Part shown: positions 50,300-64,000 of the stretch, in pieces
Layout: each line of letters begins with the position of its first letter
Numbering within the stretch: position 1 is the first letter of the stretch
Source of the DNA: Saccharothrix sp.
GTDB lineage: Bacteria > Actinomycetota > Actinomycetes > Mycobacteriales > Pseudonocardiaceae
Length of the DNA stretch: 64,000 nt
NCBI RefSeq assembly: GCF_031180885.1
Contig: NZ_JAPSLK010000002.1
Coordinates: 186,001-250,000, forward strand
Direction: 5' to 3'
Notes under the pieces: generated by a model
What the model was told of the DNA's origin: nothing
Seen by the model: only the letters and a program-made list of their open reading frames with translations
Database searches by the model: none
Made by a program: the position numbers and the translations under genes

Positions 50300-50650
50300 G
50301 GCCGTGTCCTTCCGGTGAGTTGGATGTGTGCGCGAGGCGCGGGTGCGGTGGCGTGGGGTGCCTGGGGATGGTGCGGGGTGGTGCGGCGGTGGGAGTGCGG
50401 CGGTGGGCGGTGGGGGTGCGGTTGTTGTGAAGTGCGGGAGCCCGGGGCGTCTGGTGCGTGGGCGGCGAATCGGCCGGGTTGCGAGCTTCTTCACCCGCAC
50501 CGCTCCCCCACCCCGGGCCACCCCACCGCCGAACCGAGCCCACCACCGCCGAGCCCTCGCCGGACGAGCCGGCCCCAGCGCCCCGAGCCCGCAGACCCGA
50601 GCCACTCGCCGGCCCGCCCCCGGGCGAGGCCCCTCCTCCGAGGCCCAGCC
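50300..50650. other. 351-nt intergenic region, strand-biased G- then C-rich
   Basis: About 50340-50440 is G-rich with repeated GGTG(G) on the plus strand (including GGGG tracts that could form a G-quadruplex), and about 50490-50640 is C-rich and partly complementary. No gene, start signal or clear promoter is seen; frames across it are low-complexity. Confidence 0.5.
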
Positions 50651-51475
50651 TCAGAAGCCGAAGCGGCGCAGGCCCGACTCCAGGACCTCCACCAGCTTCT
50701 CCCCCGCCGGGAACGAGTCCGGCGTCGAGCGCGCGGTGATGAACGGGTAGTCCACGATCACCGACACCTCCTTGCCGACGTTCCCGTGGTACTGCCCGTC
50801 CGGCCCCGTCGCGTCGCGCAGGATGTACTCCAGCGGGTACGGCGGCGGGCCCATGTTGAAGTCGACGCCGATGAAGCCGGTGCCGTCCTTGTAGTCGTAC
50901 TCCTTGCAGTGCCCCGTGACGTGCTTGCCCCAGATGATCGACTTGCGGTCCTCCCAGTCGCGGGCGAAGGCCAGCGGCGCCACGCCGTAGCACTCGCCGA
51001 CGATGGGCTTGTCCGCGCGCAGGAACGCCAGGATCAGCTCGTGCAGGCGCTCGTTGTTGGCCAGGTCCACGATCGGGCCCGACCCGCCCACGATCACCAG
51101 GGCGTCGAACTGCTTGACGTCCTCGTCCAGGTTGGACAGTTCGCGGTTGTACGCCTCGATCTTGCGCAGGTAGTCCGGCTCGCTGAAGTACGGCCGGTCC
51201 GGGATCCACTCGGCGAGGCTGATCGGGTTGTCCAGGCGGGACGACTCGTCCAGTTCCTTGGCCGCCACCGCGACCTCCGGCGTGGTCACCGACCGGCCCA
51301 GGGGCGGGTCGATGTAACCGGGGTCGAGGCTGGGCGGCAGGGCGCGGGCCCGCGCGCCGGTGGGCGTCGCGAAGACCGACTGGTAGCCCTGCTCGTCGAA
51401 CGTGGCCACCGGGCCGAGCAGTTCCTCGCCCCAGTAGCCGTATTCCGAGAGGACGATCAGAATCTTCTTCGTCAT
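50651..51475 (-). CDS. DJ-1/PfpI-family protein (2), Hsp31-like
   Basis: 274 aa from ATG 51475. DJ-1/PfpI fold of the larger Hsp31/glyoxalase III type: ILIVLSEYGYWGEELLGPVA (acidic partner Glu), DALVIVGGSGPIVDLANNER, then the nucleophile elbow VGECYGVAPLAF (Cys) and WGKHVTGHCKEYDY. Hsp31-type enzymes turn methylglyoxal into lactate without a cofactor. It heads the minus-strand operon divergent from glgE. Confidence 0.88.
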   Translation of the reverse strand: MTKKILIVLSEYGYWGEELLGPVATFDEQGYQSVFATPTGARARALPPSLDPGYIDPPLGRSVTTPEVAVAAKELDESSRLDNPISLAEWIPDRPYFSEPDYLRKIEAYNRELSNLDEDVKQFDALVIVGGSGPIVDLANNERLHELILAFLRADKPIVGECYGVAPLAFARDWEDRKSIIWGKHVTGHCKEYDYKDGTGFIGVDFNMGPPPYPLEYILRDATGPDGQYHGNVGKEVSVIVDYPFITARSTPDSFPAGEKLVEVLESGLRRFGF

Positions 51476-51618
51476 CGTTTCTCCGTGGCTGGTGGTCGGC
51501 GGGGATGGTGAATCCCGCCGAGGAGAAGCTTCACCTCCCGCACGGCCCGGAAACAAGGAACCACACGTCCCCCGACCTCACTCCGTGCAGTAGTCGCCGG
51601 AGTTAACGCGAAAGCCCT

Positions 51619-51677
51619 ACCAGCGGATTCGCGCACACTTCGTCATCTCCGCCACCCGAAAGACAAAACCCGCTGGT
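51619..51677. promoter_or_regulatory. Inverted repeat between the divergent DJ-1 and glgE operons
   Basis: ACCAGCGG (51619-51626) and CCGCTGGT (51670-51677), with outer GAAAG/CTTTC similarity making an imperfect ~20-nt arm on each side. It sits between two divergent operons, 92 nt or more upstream of glgE, and could be a shared operator or a cruciform. Confidence 0.45.
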
Positions 51678-51768
51678 CGCGGACTTTCCGAACCGATCGA
51701 GCTGCGCAAATAGCCGTTCCACCGGTGCGGCATCCTTTTGTTCGATCCCATCGGAAAGGACGGCAGCA

Positions 51769-53751
51769 ATGTCCGGCCGAATCTATGTCGAAGATGTCAC
51801 GCCGGTCGTCGCCGCAGGGCGCTATCCCGCGAAAGCGGTCGTGGGCGAGCACGTCCCGGTGACGGCGGCGGTCTGGCGCGAGGGCCACGACGCGGCGGGC
51901 GCGACCGTCGTGTGGCGCGGCCCCGACGACCGGGTGGCCCGGCACACCCGCCTGGCCCTGGTCGACCCGGGCGCGGACCGCTGGTCCGCCGCCATCGCGC
52001 CCGACTCACCCGGCCCGTGGACGTTCCGGGTGGACGCCTGGTCCGACCCGTGGGCCACCTGGGAGCACGCGGTGCGCGCCAAGCTCGAAGCGGGCCAGGG
52101 CCCCGACGAGCTGGCGAACGACCTGGCCACCGGTGTGGCCCTGCTCCACCGCGCCGCCCAGCTCAAACGCCCCCGCGAAGAGCGCGACACCCTCCTGGAC
52201 GCGGCGGCCGCACTCGCCGACGAATCCTTACCACTGGGCCGGCGCGCCAAACCTGCACTGAGCGCCGCAACAACCCAAGCCCTTTGGGAACGCCCGGTCC
52301 GCGACCTCGTCACCAAGGGCGAGACGCACCACCTCTGGGTGGACCGCGAACGCGCCCTGTTCGGTTCCTGGTACGAGTTCTTCCCCCGCTCCACCGGCGG
52401 CCGGGACGCCGACGGCAACCCCGTCCACGGCACCCTGACCACCGCCGCCGACGCCCTCGACCGCATCAAGGACATGGGCTTCGACGTCGTCTACCTGCCG
52501 CCCGTCCACCCCATCGGCGAGGTCAACCGCAAGGGCCGCAACAACTCCCTCACCGCCCAACCGGGAGACGTCGGCTCCCCCTGGGCCATCGGCTCGAAGC
52601 ACGGCGGCCACGACGCGATCCACCCCGACCTCGGCACCCTGGTCGACTTCAAGGCCTTCGTCGAACGCGCCCACGACCTCGGCCTCGAAGTCGCGATGGA
52701 CCTCGCGCTCCAGTGCGCGCCCGACCACCCGTGGGTCGCCGAGCACCCCGAGTGGTTCACCACCCGCCCCGACGGCACCATCGCCTACGCCGAGAACCCG
52801 CCCAAGAAGTACCAGGACATCTACCCGCTCAACTTCGACAACGACCCCGAGGGCCTGCGCACCGAGATCCTGCGCGTCGTCCAGCACTGGATCGACTACG
52901 GCGTCCGCACCTTCCGGGTCGACAACCCCCACACCAAGCCGCCGGACTTCTGGCACTGGCTGATCTGGCAGGTCAAGCGCCGCCACCCGGACGTGCTGTT
53001 CCTCGCGGAAGCCTTCACCCGCCCGGCCCGCCTCTACGGGCTGGCACGCCTGGGTTTCGACCAGTCCTACACCTACTTCACCTGGCGCGACACCAAGGCC
53101 GAGCTGACCGACTTCGGCCGCGAGATCGCCGCCCACGCGCACGAGGCCCGACCCAACCTGTTCGTCACCACCCCGGACATCCTGCCGACGAGCCTTCAAC
53201 TCGGTCTGCCCGCGATGTCCGCCCTGCGCGCCGCCCTCGCCGCCACCCTCGCCCCGACCTGGGGCGTCTACTCGGGTTTCGAGCTGCACGAACACCAACC
53301 CCTCAAGGGCGAAGAGTTCCTGAACTCGGAGAAGTACGAACTCCGCCCGCGCGACTTCGACCGCGCCCGCGCCGAGGGCCGCTCGCTGGAACCGTGGCTG
53401 ACCAAGCTCAACGCCATCCGCCGCGCCCACCCGGCACTGCGCCAACTGCGCGAACTCACCTTCCACGACGTCGACAACGACGCCCTGATCGCCTACTCCA
53501 AGACCGACCCCGCCACCGGCGACACCGTCGTCTGCGTCATCACCCTCGACCCCCACACCCCCCAGGAAGGCACCCTGCGCCTCGACCCGGCCGAACTCGG
53601 CCTCCCGGACCGCTTCCCCGCCCACGACGAGGTCACCGGCCAGACCTGGCGCTGGGGCCGGGAGAACTACGTCCGCCTCGACCCCGCCACCGCCGTGGCC
53701 CACATCGTCGACGTCGGCCGCCCCGCACGTCGCCCGTCGGAAGGAGCCTGA
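51769..53751 (+). CDS. glgE: Alpha-1,4-glucan:maltose-1-phosphate maltosyltransferase GlgE
   Basis: 660 aa. GlgE extends alpha-1,4-glucans with maltose 1-phosphate. The N-terminal beta/helix region (1-200) precedes [13 protein letters not shown], the GH13_3 catalytic domain with [20 protein letters not shown] (nucleophile Asp385) and [11 protein letters not shown] (Glu414). The 29-residue gap between them equals that of the Streptomyces enzyme. It is the first gene of glgE-treS-pep2-glgB; the next start lies 2 nt after its stop. Confidence 0.97.
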   Translation: MSGRIYVEDVTPVVAAGRYPAKAVVGEHVPVTAAVWREGHDAAGATVVWRGPDDRVARHTRLALVDPGADRWSAAIAPDSPGPWTFRVDAWSDPWATWEHAVRAKLEAGQGPDELANDLATGVALLHRAAQLKRPREERDTLLDAAAALADESLPLGRRAKPALSAATTQALWERPVRDLVTKGETHHLWVDRERALFGSWYEFFPRSTGGRDADGNPVHGTLTTAADALDRIKDMGFDVVYLPPVHPIGEVNRKGRNNSLTAQPGDVGSPWAIGSKHGGHDAIHPDLGTLVDFKAFVERAHDLGLEVAMDLALQCAPDHPWVAEHPEWFTTRPDGTIAYAENPPKKYQDIYPLNFDNDPEGLRTEILRVVQHWIDYGVRTFRVDNPHTKPPDFWHWLIWQVKRRHPDVLFLAEAFTRPARLYGLARLGFDQSYTYFTWRDTKAELTDFGREIAAHAHEARPNLFVTTPDILPTSLQLGLPAMSALRAALAATLAPTWGVYSGFELHEHQPLKGEEFLNSEKYELRPRDFDRARAEGRSLEPWLTKLNAIRRAHPALRQLRELTFHDVDNDALIAYSKTDPATGDTVVCVITLDPHTPQEGTLRLDPAELGLPDRFPAHDEVTGQTWRWGRENYVRLDPATAVAHIVDVGRPARRPSEGA

Positions 53752-53753
53752 CC

Positions 53754-55387
<1,634 letters not shown>

Positions 55388-55391
<4 letters not shown>

Positions 55392-56646
55392 CCACCGCGA
55401 TCTCCACCACCACCGCGCTCACCGACTGGCTGGTCCGCCAGCGCTGGTACGCCGGCACCCGGGCCTCGACCCTGCACGTCGAACGCGCCACCACCCTCGT
55501 CCACGGCGACCCGACCCTGCTGCACCTGCTCGTCGAGGTCGACGGCGAGCGCTACCAGCTCCTCCTCGGCCGCCGCGCCACCCTGCCCGACGAGTTGGCG
55601 CACGCCCGGATCTGCGACACCCCCGACGGCACCCTCTACGCCGCCACCCACGACAGCGAACTGATGGCCCGGCTGCTCAGTGCCCTGCGCGACCGGTCGG
55701 GCGGACCCGGCCCGGCGTTCGACCCGGAACCCGGCGCCCACGTCGTCCACGGCCTGCCCGCCCGCGTGGTCGACGCCGAGCAGAGCAACACCTCCCTGGT
55801 CTTCGGCGACCGGCACATCCTCAAGCTGTTCCGCCGCGTCCAACCGGGCCCGCACCCCGACGTCGACCTGCACCGCGCCCTGCACGACGTGGGCGCCCAG
55901 CACGTGGCCCGCCTCCTCGGCACCGTCACCGCGCACCTCGACGGCGTCCCCGCCGCACTGGGCATCCTCCAGGAGTACCTGCCCGGCTGTCGGGACGGCT
56001 GGACGCTGGCCACCACCGGCGACCGCACCGCCTTCATCCCCGAGGCCGCCGAACTCGGCCGCACCGTCGCCCGCGTGCACGCCGACCTGGCCCGCGCGTT
56101 CGGCGCCCGCAACCCCGCGGTCAGCGACCTGCACGACACCGCCGACCGCCTCCACCTGCGGCTGACCACCTTCGGCGTCCCCGAACTCGCACCCCACGAA
56201 CCCGCCATCCGCGCCGCCTACGACCGCCTGCGCACCCTGCGCGGCCCGTTCGTCCTGCAACGCGTCCACGGCGACCTGCACCTGGGCCAAGCCCTGCACA
56301 CCACCGGCCGCTGGACGATCATCGACTTCGAAGGCGAACCCGGCCGGCCGTTGGACGAACGCAACGCACCCCGGCACGCCCTCCAAGACGTGGCCACCAT
56401 GCTGCGTTCCTTCGACTACGCCGCCCACCAAGGCGACCCCGACCCGCTGTGGGCCACCCGGTTGCGCGAGGCATTCTGCGCCGGCTACGCCGCCGTCCTC
56501 GACGACCCCCGCCACCAACCCGTGCTCCTGCACGCCCTGGAGCTGGACAAGGCCGTCTACGAAGTCGCCTACGAACACGCCCACCGCCCCGACTGGGTCC
56601 ACATCCCGCTCGGCGCCATCACCCGCATCCTGGGCGGTGAAACCTC

Positions 56647-56650
<4 letters not shown>
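55388..56650 (+). CDS. pep2: Maltokinase Pep2/Mak
   Basis: 420 aa. Makes maltose 1-phosphate from maltose and ATP. The N-terminal cap has [15 protein letters not shown]; the kinase-like fold has [13 protein letters not shown] (catalytic loop) and [14 protein letters not shown] (metal-binding Asp). The sequence [24 protein letters not shown] supplies the ATP-binding Lys. Starts in an ATGA overlap with treS and ends in one with glgB. Confidence 0.95.
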
Positions 56651-58695
<2,045 letters not shown>

Positions 58696-58703
58696 TCCAC
58701 CCG

Positions 58704-58737
58704 TCAGGGGGCCGCCCCGCCCCGGGCGGCCCCCTGA
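58704..58737 (+). terminator. Terminator of the glgE operon
   Basis: 14-bp perfect stem TCAGGGGGCCGCCC / GGGCGGCCCCCTGA with a 6-nt loop, 9 nt after the glgB stop. Confidence 0.9.
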
Positions 58738-58832
58738 TCACCCCGACCAAGATTGATCCTTTTCCCGACCCTGGCCGTAACTCCTTTGGCAGGCGCGTGT
58801 AGCTTGCGCGTGAAAGGGGTACAGGACCGCCC

Positions 58833-59000
58833 ATGAGCAGCACACCGATCTACGACGAACTGGCCGCCATCCTGCTCGTCGACCAGCCGGTTTCCACCAA
58901 CGACGCCGGTCGGACGGCCGCGCCCGAAACCGACCGGGCCGAGGACGCGAAGCCGGTGCGGACCGGGGGCCGCCGGCGCAAGCCGGAACCGGACGTCTGA
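58833..59000 (+). CDS. Small protein, 55 aa, unknown function
   Basis: ATG 58833 has CAGGA 6 nt upstream. The protein begins SSTPIYDELAAILLVDQPVS and ends in a charged tail with GGRRRKPEPDV. The N-terminal helix is amphipathic and the rest is probably disordered. Codon use fits the genome and a hairpin follows directly after the stop. I do not recognise the family; it may be a short peptide regulator. Confidence 0.6.
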   Translation: MSSTPIYDELAAILLVDQPVSTNDAGRTAAPETDRAEDAKPVRTGGRRRKPEPDV

Positions 59001-59001
59001 C

Positions 59002-59038
59002 CTTTTATTCCACACTGAAGTAATTGTGCGAATAAAAG
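59002..59038 (+). terminator. AT-rich hairpin after the small gene
   Basis: CTTTTATTC / GAATAAAAG (9-bp perfect) with an inner CACA/TGTG pair. It starts 2 nt after the small-gene stop and abuts the LexA box. So AT-rich a stem is exceptional in this GC-rich window. Confidence 0.6.
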
Positions 59039-59054
59039 TCGAACACCCGTTCGA
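59039..59054. promoter_or_regulatory. LexA box (SOS operator)
   Basis: TCGAAC-ACCC-GTTCGA is a perfect match to the actinobacterial LexA consensus TCGAAC-N4-GTTCGA. It lies 19 nt upstream of the alkB-like start. Confidence 0.85.
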
Positions 59055-59073
59055 TCCGGGTTAAGCTCCGCGC

Positions 59074-59691
59074 ATGCAGGTCTCGTTGTTCGACACCGGC
59101 GCGGAGCCCGTCGGGCTGCGCCCGCTGACCGGCATCCGCCGCACGCCGCTGAGCGCCGGCGCGTGGGTCGACGTGCTGCCCGGCTGGCTGACCGGGGCGG
59201 ACGAGGTGTTCCGCCGCCTGGTCGCCGAGGTGCCGTGGCGAGCCGAGCGCCGCCAGATGTACGAGCGCGTGGTGGACGTCCCGCGCCTCCTGTGCTTCTA
59301 CGACGAGACCGCGCCCCTCCCGCACCCGGTCCTGACCGAAGCCCGCGCCGCCCTGTCCGAGTGGTACGAGCCGGAGCTGCGTGAACCGTTCCGCACCGCC
59401 GGCCTCTGCTACTACCGCGACGGCCGCGACAGCGTGGCCTGGCACGGCGACACCATCGGCCGAGGCAGCCACGAGGACACCATGGTCGCGATCGTCTCCG
59501 TCGGCACCCCGCGCGCCCTGATGCTCCGCCCGCGCGGCGGCGGCGAAACCCTCCGCTACGCCCTGGGCCACGGCGACCTGATCGTCATGGGCGGCTCGTG
59601 CCAGCGGACCTGGGAACACGCCATCCCGAAGACCTCGAAGGCCGTCGGCCCGCGCATCAGCATCCAGTTCCGCCCGCGCGGCGTCCGCTGA
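59074..59691 (+). CDS. alkB: AlkB-like 2-oxoglutarate/Fe(II) dioxygenase
   Basis: 205 aa. Repairs alkylated bases by oxidative demethylation. Iron ligands: WHGDTIG (His124, Asp126) and TWEHAIPK (His182). The 2-oxoglutarate Arg pair is in RISIQFRPRG. LCYYRDGRDSVAWHGD is the usual AlkB core. The gene stands alone behind a LexA box, so it should be induced by DNA damage. Confidence 0.93.
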   Translation: MQVSLFDTGAEPVGLRPLTGIRRTPLSAGAWVDVLPGWLTGADEVFRRLVAEVPWRAERRQMYERVVDVPRLLCFYDETAPLPHPVLTEARAALSEWYEPELREPFRTAGLCYYRDGRDSVAWHGDTIGRGSHEDTMVAIVSVGTPRALMLRPRGGGETLRYALGHGDLIVMGGSCQRTWEHAIPKTSKAVGPRISIQFRPRGVR

Positions 59692-59702
59692 CCGACCACC
59701 GC

Positions 59703-61359
<1,657 letters not shown>

Positions 61360-61362
61360 ACA

Positions 61363-61402
61363 GTGCCGGGCGGTGGCACCGTCCCTCGCCACCGCCCGGC
61401 AC
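61363..61402. terminator. Bidirectional terminator
   Basis: 14-bp perfect stem GTGCCGGGCGGTGG / CCACCGCCCGGCAC with a 12-nt loop between the convergent cellulase and HxlR genes. Confidence 0.85.
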
Positions 61403-61404
61403 GC

Positions 61405-61875
61405 TCACACGTCCCGCGTCACGTGGCCGACCCGTCGCGCCTCGCGCGTGACCACCTCGGCCGGCGCCACCGCGCCCTCGCACTGCCGGCACGTCATGTG
61501 GACGTCGATCGGCCCGCCGCACTCCGCGTGTTCGGCCACCACCGGCGGCCCGGCGTCATCCCCCAGGTGCCGATCGCCCCACGCCATCAGCGACAGCAGC
61601 ACCGGGACCAGCTCCCGCCCCTTCGCGGTCAACCGGTACTCGTGCCGCGGCGGCCGGTCCTGGTACTGGACGCGGTCCAGGACGCCGTGCCGCACCAGGG
61701 TCGCCAGGCGGTCGCTGAGCACGTTGCGCGCGATGGGCAGGCGCGCCAGGAACCCGTCGAACCGGGTCACCCCGCGCGCCGCGTCGCGCACGATCAACAA
61801 CGTCCAGCGCTCGCCCACCACTTCCAGCGTCCGGGCGATGGAGCAGGTCTGACCGTCGTACGTGCGTCGGAGCAT
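61405..61875 (-). CDS. HxlR-family transcriptional regulator
   Basis: 156 aa from ATG 61875. Family marks are CSIARTLEVVGERWTLLIVR, FDGFLARLPIARNVLSDRLA and YRLTAKGRELVPVLLSLMAW. A C-terminal tail with HMTCRQC resembles a small zinc-binding pair. The target is unknown. The upstream 258-nt gap (61876-62133) has a -10-like TATGCT but no gene. Confidence 0.92.
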   Translation of the reverse strand: MLRRTYDGQTCSIARTLEVVGERWTLLIVRDAARGVTRFDGFLARLPIARNVLSDRLATLVRHGVLDRVQYQDRPPRHEYRLTAKGRELVPVLLSLMAWGDRHLGDDAGPPVVAEHAECGGPIDVHMTCRQCEGAVAPAEVVTREARRVGHVTRDV

Positions 61876-62141
61876 TCGCGCATGATAAATCGAGAACCCG
61901 CCAGAACGGGTCGGGATGCCGCGTGGACGGACCGGGACCAGCCCATCCACGCGGCCCCTTGGGCGGTGCCGGCCGGCCGACACCGCCGGCGCCGCCCGCC
62001 ACGGGTCTGGGGGTCCCCGGCTGGGAGGCGCTGGCCCTGGTTTCGCGCGCCGCCGAACCTACGGGACAGGGTCCTAAAAAGCAACCAACGGATATGCTAC
62101 CCGTACCTTGCCTGGTCAGCCCTTCGCCATGCGCTACCCGG

Positions 62142-63809
62142 TCAGCTCTTCAACGCCGGGAAGTCCTCCTCTCGGTACTCCCCCGCCACGCGTTCCCCGG
62201 TCTCCCGCCCGCGCAGCTCCACCCGGCGGATCTTGCCCGAGATCGTCTTCGGCAGGTCGGCGAACTGCACCCGCCGCACCCGCTTGTACGGGGCCAGGTT
62301 CTCCCGCGCGTGCCGCAGGATCGCGTACGCCGTCTCCTCGTCCGCCGCGTACCCGGCCGCGAGCACCACGTACGCCTTGGGCACCGCCAGCCGCACCGGG
62401 TCCGGCGCGGGCACCACCGCCGCCTCCGCCACGGCCTCGTGCTCCAGCAGGACGCTCTCCAGCTCGAACGGCGAGATCCGGTAGTCCGAAGCCTTGAACA
62501 CGTCGTCCGTCCGGCCCACGTAGGTGATGTACCCGTCCTCGTCGACCGATCCGACGTCGCCGGTGTGGTAGTAGCCGTCCCGCATGACCTCGGCGGTGCG
62601 ATCGGGGTCGCCGTGGTAGCCGACCATCAGGCCCAGCGGTCGCCGGGCGAGGTCCAGGCAGATCTCGCCCTCGGTGCCCGGCTGCCCGGTCACCGGGTCG
62701 ACCAGGACCACCGGGTACCCCGGCACCGGACGGCCCATCGAGCCCGGCTTCACCGGCTGGCCCGGCGTGTTGGCGATCTGCACGGTGGTCTCGGTCTGCC
62801 CGAAGCCGTCCCGGATCGTCACGCCCCACGCCGCCCGCACCTGCTCGATCACCTCGGGGTTCAGCGGCTCGCCCGCGCCGACCACCTTGCGCGGCGGGGT
62901 CTTCAACGCGGTCAGGTCGGCCTGGATCAGCATCCGCCACACCGTCGGCGGCGCGCAGAAGCTGGTCACCCCGCAACGGTCCATTTCGGACATCAGCCTG
63001 GCCGCGTCGAAGCGGGAGTAGTTGTAGACGAACACCGTCGCCTCGGCGTTCCACGGCGCGAACACGTTGCTCCACGCGTGCTTCGCCCATCCCGGCGAGG
63101 AGATGTTCAGGTGCACGTCCCCGGGTTCGAGGCCGATCCAGTACATCGTCGACAGGTGACCGACCGGGTAGGACACGTGGGTGTGCTCCACGAGTTTCGG
63201 CCGCGCGGTCGTGCCGGAGGTGAAGTAGAGCAGCAGCGTGTCGTCGGCACGCGTGACCCCGGCGGGCGTGAAGACCTCCGACGCCGCAACACTCTCCGCG
63301 TAGTCCAGCCAGCCCGACACCGGCTCGCCCACGGCGATCCGCGTGTAGTCCCCGGGAACTTCGTCGAACTTCGCCGCGTCCGCGGCGCCGACCACCACGT
63401 GCCGCGCCCCGCCGCGCTCGACCCGGTCCCGCAGGTCCGCCGGCGCGAGCAGGGTCGTGGCCGGGATGACGACCGCGCCGAGCTTCATCGCGGCCAGCAG
63501 CGCCTCCCACAGCTCGACCTGGTTGCCCAGCATGAGCACCACGCGGTCGCCGCGCCGGACGCCCCGGGCGCGCAACCAGTTCGCCACCCGGTTCGACCGG
63601 CGGGACAGGTCGGCGAAGGACCAGCGGCCCTCGCGGCCGTCCTCCTCGACGATCCACAGCGCGGTCCGGTCGTTGCCGCGGGCGATGTCGTCGAACCAGT
63701 CCAGCGCCCAGTTGAACTCGTCGAGTTCGGGCCACGCGAAGCCGGCGCGGGCGGCGGCGTGGTCGGTCGCGTGGCCGAGCAGGAAGTCACGGGCGTCGCG
63801 GAAGCTCAT
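62142..63809 (-). CDS. Acyl-CoA synthetase (AMP-forming), medium-chain/benzoate-like
   Basis: 555 aa from ATG 63809. ANL motifs: YFTSGTTARPKLVEHTH (A3, P-loop), DGFGQTETTVQIAN (A5), YYHTGDVGSVDEDGY (A7), GRTDDVFKASDYRISPFELE (A8 hinge) and LPKTISGKIRRVELR (A10 Lys). It activates a carboxylic acid via acyl-AMP to acyl-CoA. The overall pattern fits the ACSM-like group; the exact acid is unknown. Confidence 0.93.
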   Translation of the reverse strand: MSFRDARDFLLGHATDHAAARAGFAWPELDEFNWALDWFDDIARGNDRTALWIVEEDGREGRWSFADLSRRSNRVANWLRARGVRRGDRVVLMLGNQVELWEALLAAMKLGAVVIPATTLLAPADLRDRVERGGARHVVVGAADAAKFDEVPGDYTRIAVGEPVSGWLDYAESVAASEVFTPAGVTRADDTLLLYFTSGTTARPKLVEHTHVSYPVGHLSTMYWIGLEPGDVHLNISSPGWAKHAWSNVFAPWNAEATVFVYNYSRFDAARLMSEMDRCGVTSFCAPPTVWRMLIQADLTALKTPPRKVVGAGEPLNPEVIEQVRAAWGVTIRDGFGQTETTVQIANTPGQPVKPGSMGRPVPGYPVVLVDPVTGQPGTEGEICLDLARRPLGLMVGYHGDPDRTAEVMRDGYYHTGDVGSVDEDGYITYVGRTDDVFKASDYRISPFELESVLLEHEAVAEAAVVPAPDPVRLAVPKAYVVLAAGYAADEETAYAILRHARENLAPYKRVRRVQFADLPKTISGKIRRVELRGRETGERVAGEYREEDFPALKS

Positions 63810-63884
63810 CACCCGAGCGTGCGGCCCCGGAAAGCGCCCGACCACCCCCATTTGGAGGTGTCGGTTGGTCTTCCGGACGCCGGA

Positions 63885-63896
63885 TAGGATTCGCTG
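63885..63896 (+). promoter_or_regulatory. -10 element for a leaderless start
   Basis: TAGGAT (63885-63890) followed by 6 nt and GTG 63897. There is no Shine-Dalgarno, so translation probably begins at the mRNA 5' end. Confidence 0.5.
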
Positions 63897-64000
63897 GTGG
63901 ATCCGTCCGACGACCTGAACGCCTGGGCGCCCGAGCCCACCGCCACCGCCACCCCGGCGATCAGCCTGCCCGGCTACAGCGACTTCCGGCTCGTCGCGCA
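63897..64000 (+). CDS. N-terminus of a probable Ser/Thr protein kinase (cut by window edge)
   Basis: The first 34 codons read DPSDDLNAWAPEPTATATPA, then ISLPGYSDFRLVA. The PGYxDFRLVA segment is how many actinobacterial PASTA-less Ser/Thr kinases begin their catalytic domain, just before the Gly-rich loop. The evidence ends there, so the call is tentative. Confidence 0.5.
   Translation, partial: MDPSDDLNAWAPEPTATATPAISLPGYSDFRLVA

Overview
The window is very GC-rich, uses many GTG starts, has several promoters set up for leaderless transcripts, and carries an actinobacterial LexA box and a CebR-type box. Together with the GlgE/TreS/Pep2/GlgB pathway, a second type-II topoisomerase pair, IcmF and a ClpP pair next to a PopR-like regulator, this points to an actinomycete, most likely of the Pseudonocardiales (Saccharothrix/Lentzea/Actinosynnema type). 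No rRNA, tRNA, CRISPR array or prophage was seen.

Layout. 0-9.7 kb: a RidA/WYL-regulator divergon, an MFS exporter, an XRE-type regulator, a FecB-FecCD-FecCD-ATPase siderophore-type ABC operon built on overlapping stop/start codons, a SagB-type nitroreductase gene that seems frameshifted, and a methyltransferase. 9.7-15.2 kb: parE-parC-like topoisomerase genes; the parC-like gene carries a 311-residue intein. 15.2-20.3 kb: a membrane protein, a large protein with an ADP-ribosyltransferase-like C-terminus, a TPR protein and a LacI regulator. 20.6-24.1 kb: icmF. 24.1-43 kb: an accessory region bracketed by two paralogous TetR regulators. It holds a TPP-enzyme/cupin operon divergent from an NTF2-ankyrin/isomerase/EthD operon, an NTF2/FAD-oxidase pair, MFS, LLM and SDR genes, a clpP pair with a popR-like gene, and a GlcG/HbpS gene. 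42-51.5 kb (minus strand): DJ-1, a TPP enzyme, DJ-1, an AGE-family enzyme and glgX run into a STAS / anti-sigma kinase / PP2C module. 51.8-58.7 kb (plus strand): glgE-treS-pep2-glgB. 58.8-64 kb: a 55-aa small gene, an SOS-boxed alkB, a CebR-boxed GH5-CBM2 cellulase, an HxlR regulator, an acyl-CoA synthetase and the start of a probable Ser/Thr kinase.

How it works together. One 8-4-8 inverted repeat (GTTAGGGA-N4-TCCCTAAC type) lies 44-55 nt upstream of three start codons: both TetR genes and the GlcG-like gene. This defines a small regulon. The alpha-glucan pathway faces, back to back, an operon joining glgX to a sugar epimerase, two DJ-1 proteins and a TPP enzyme, a combination I do not recognise from any described pathway. 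The cupin/TPP/NTF2-ankyrin/EthD/FAD genes look like an uncharacterised small-molecule pathway.
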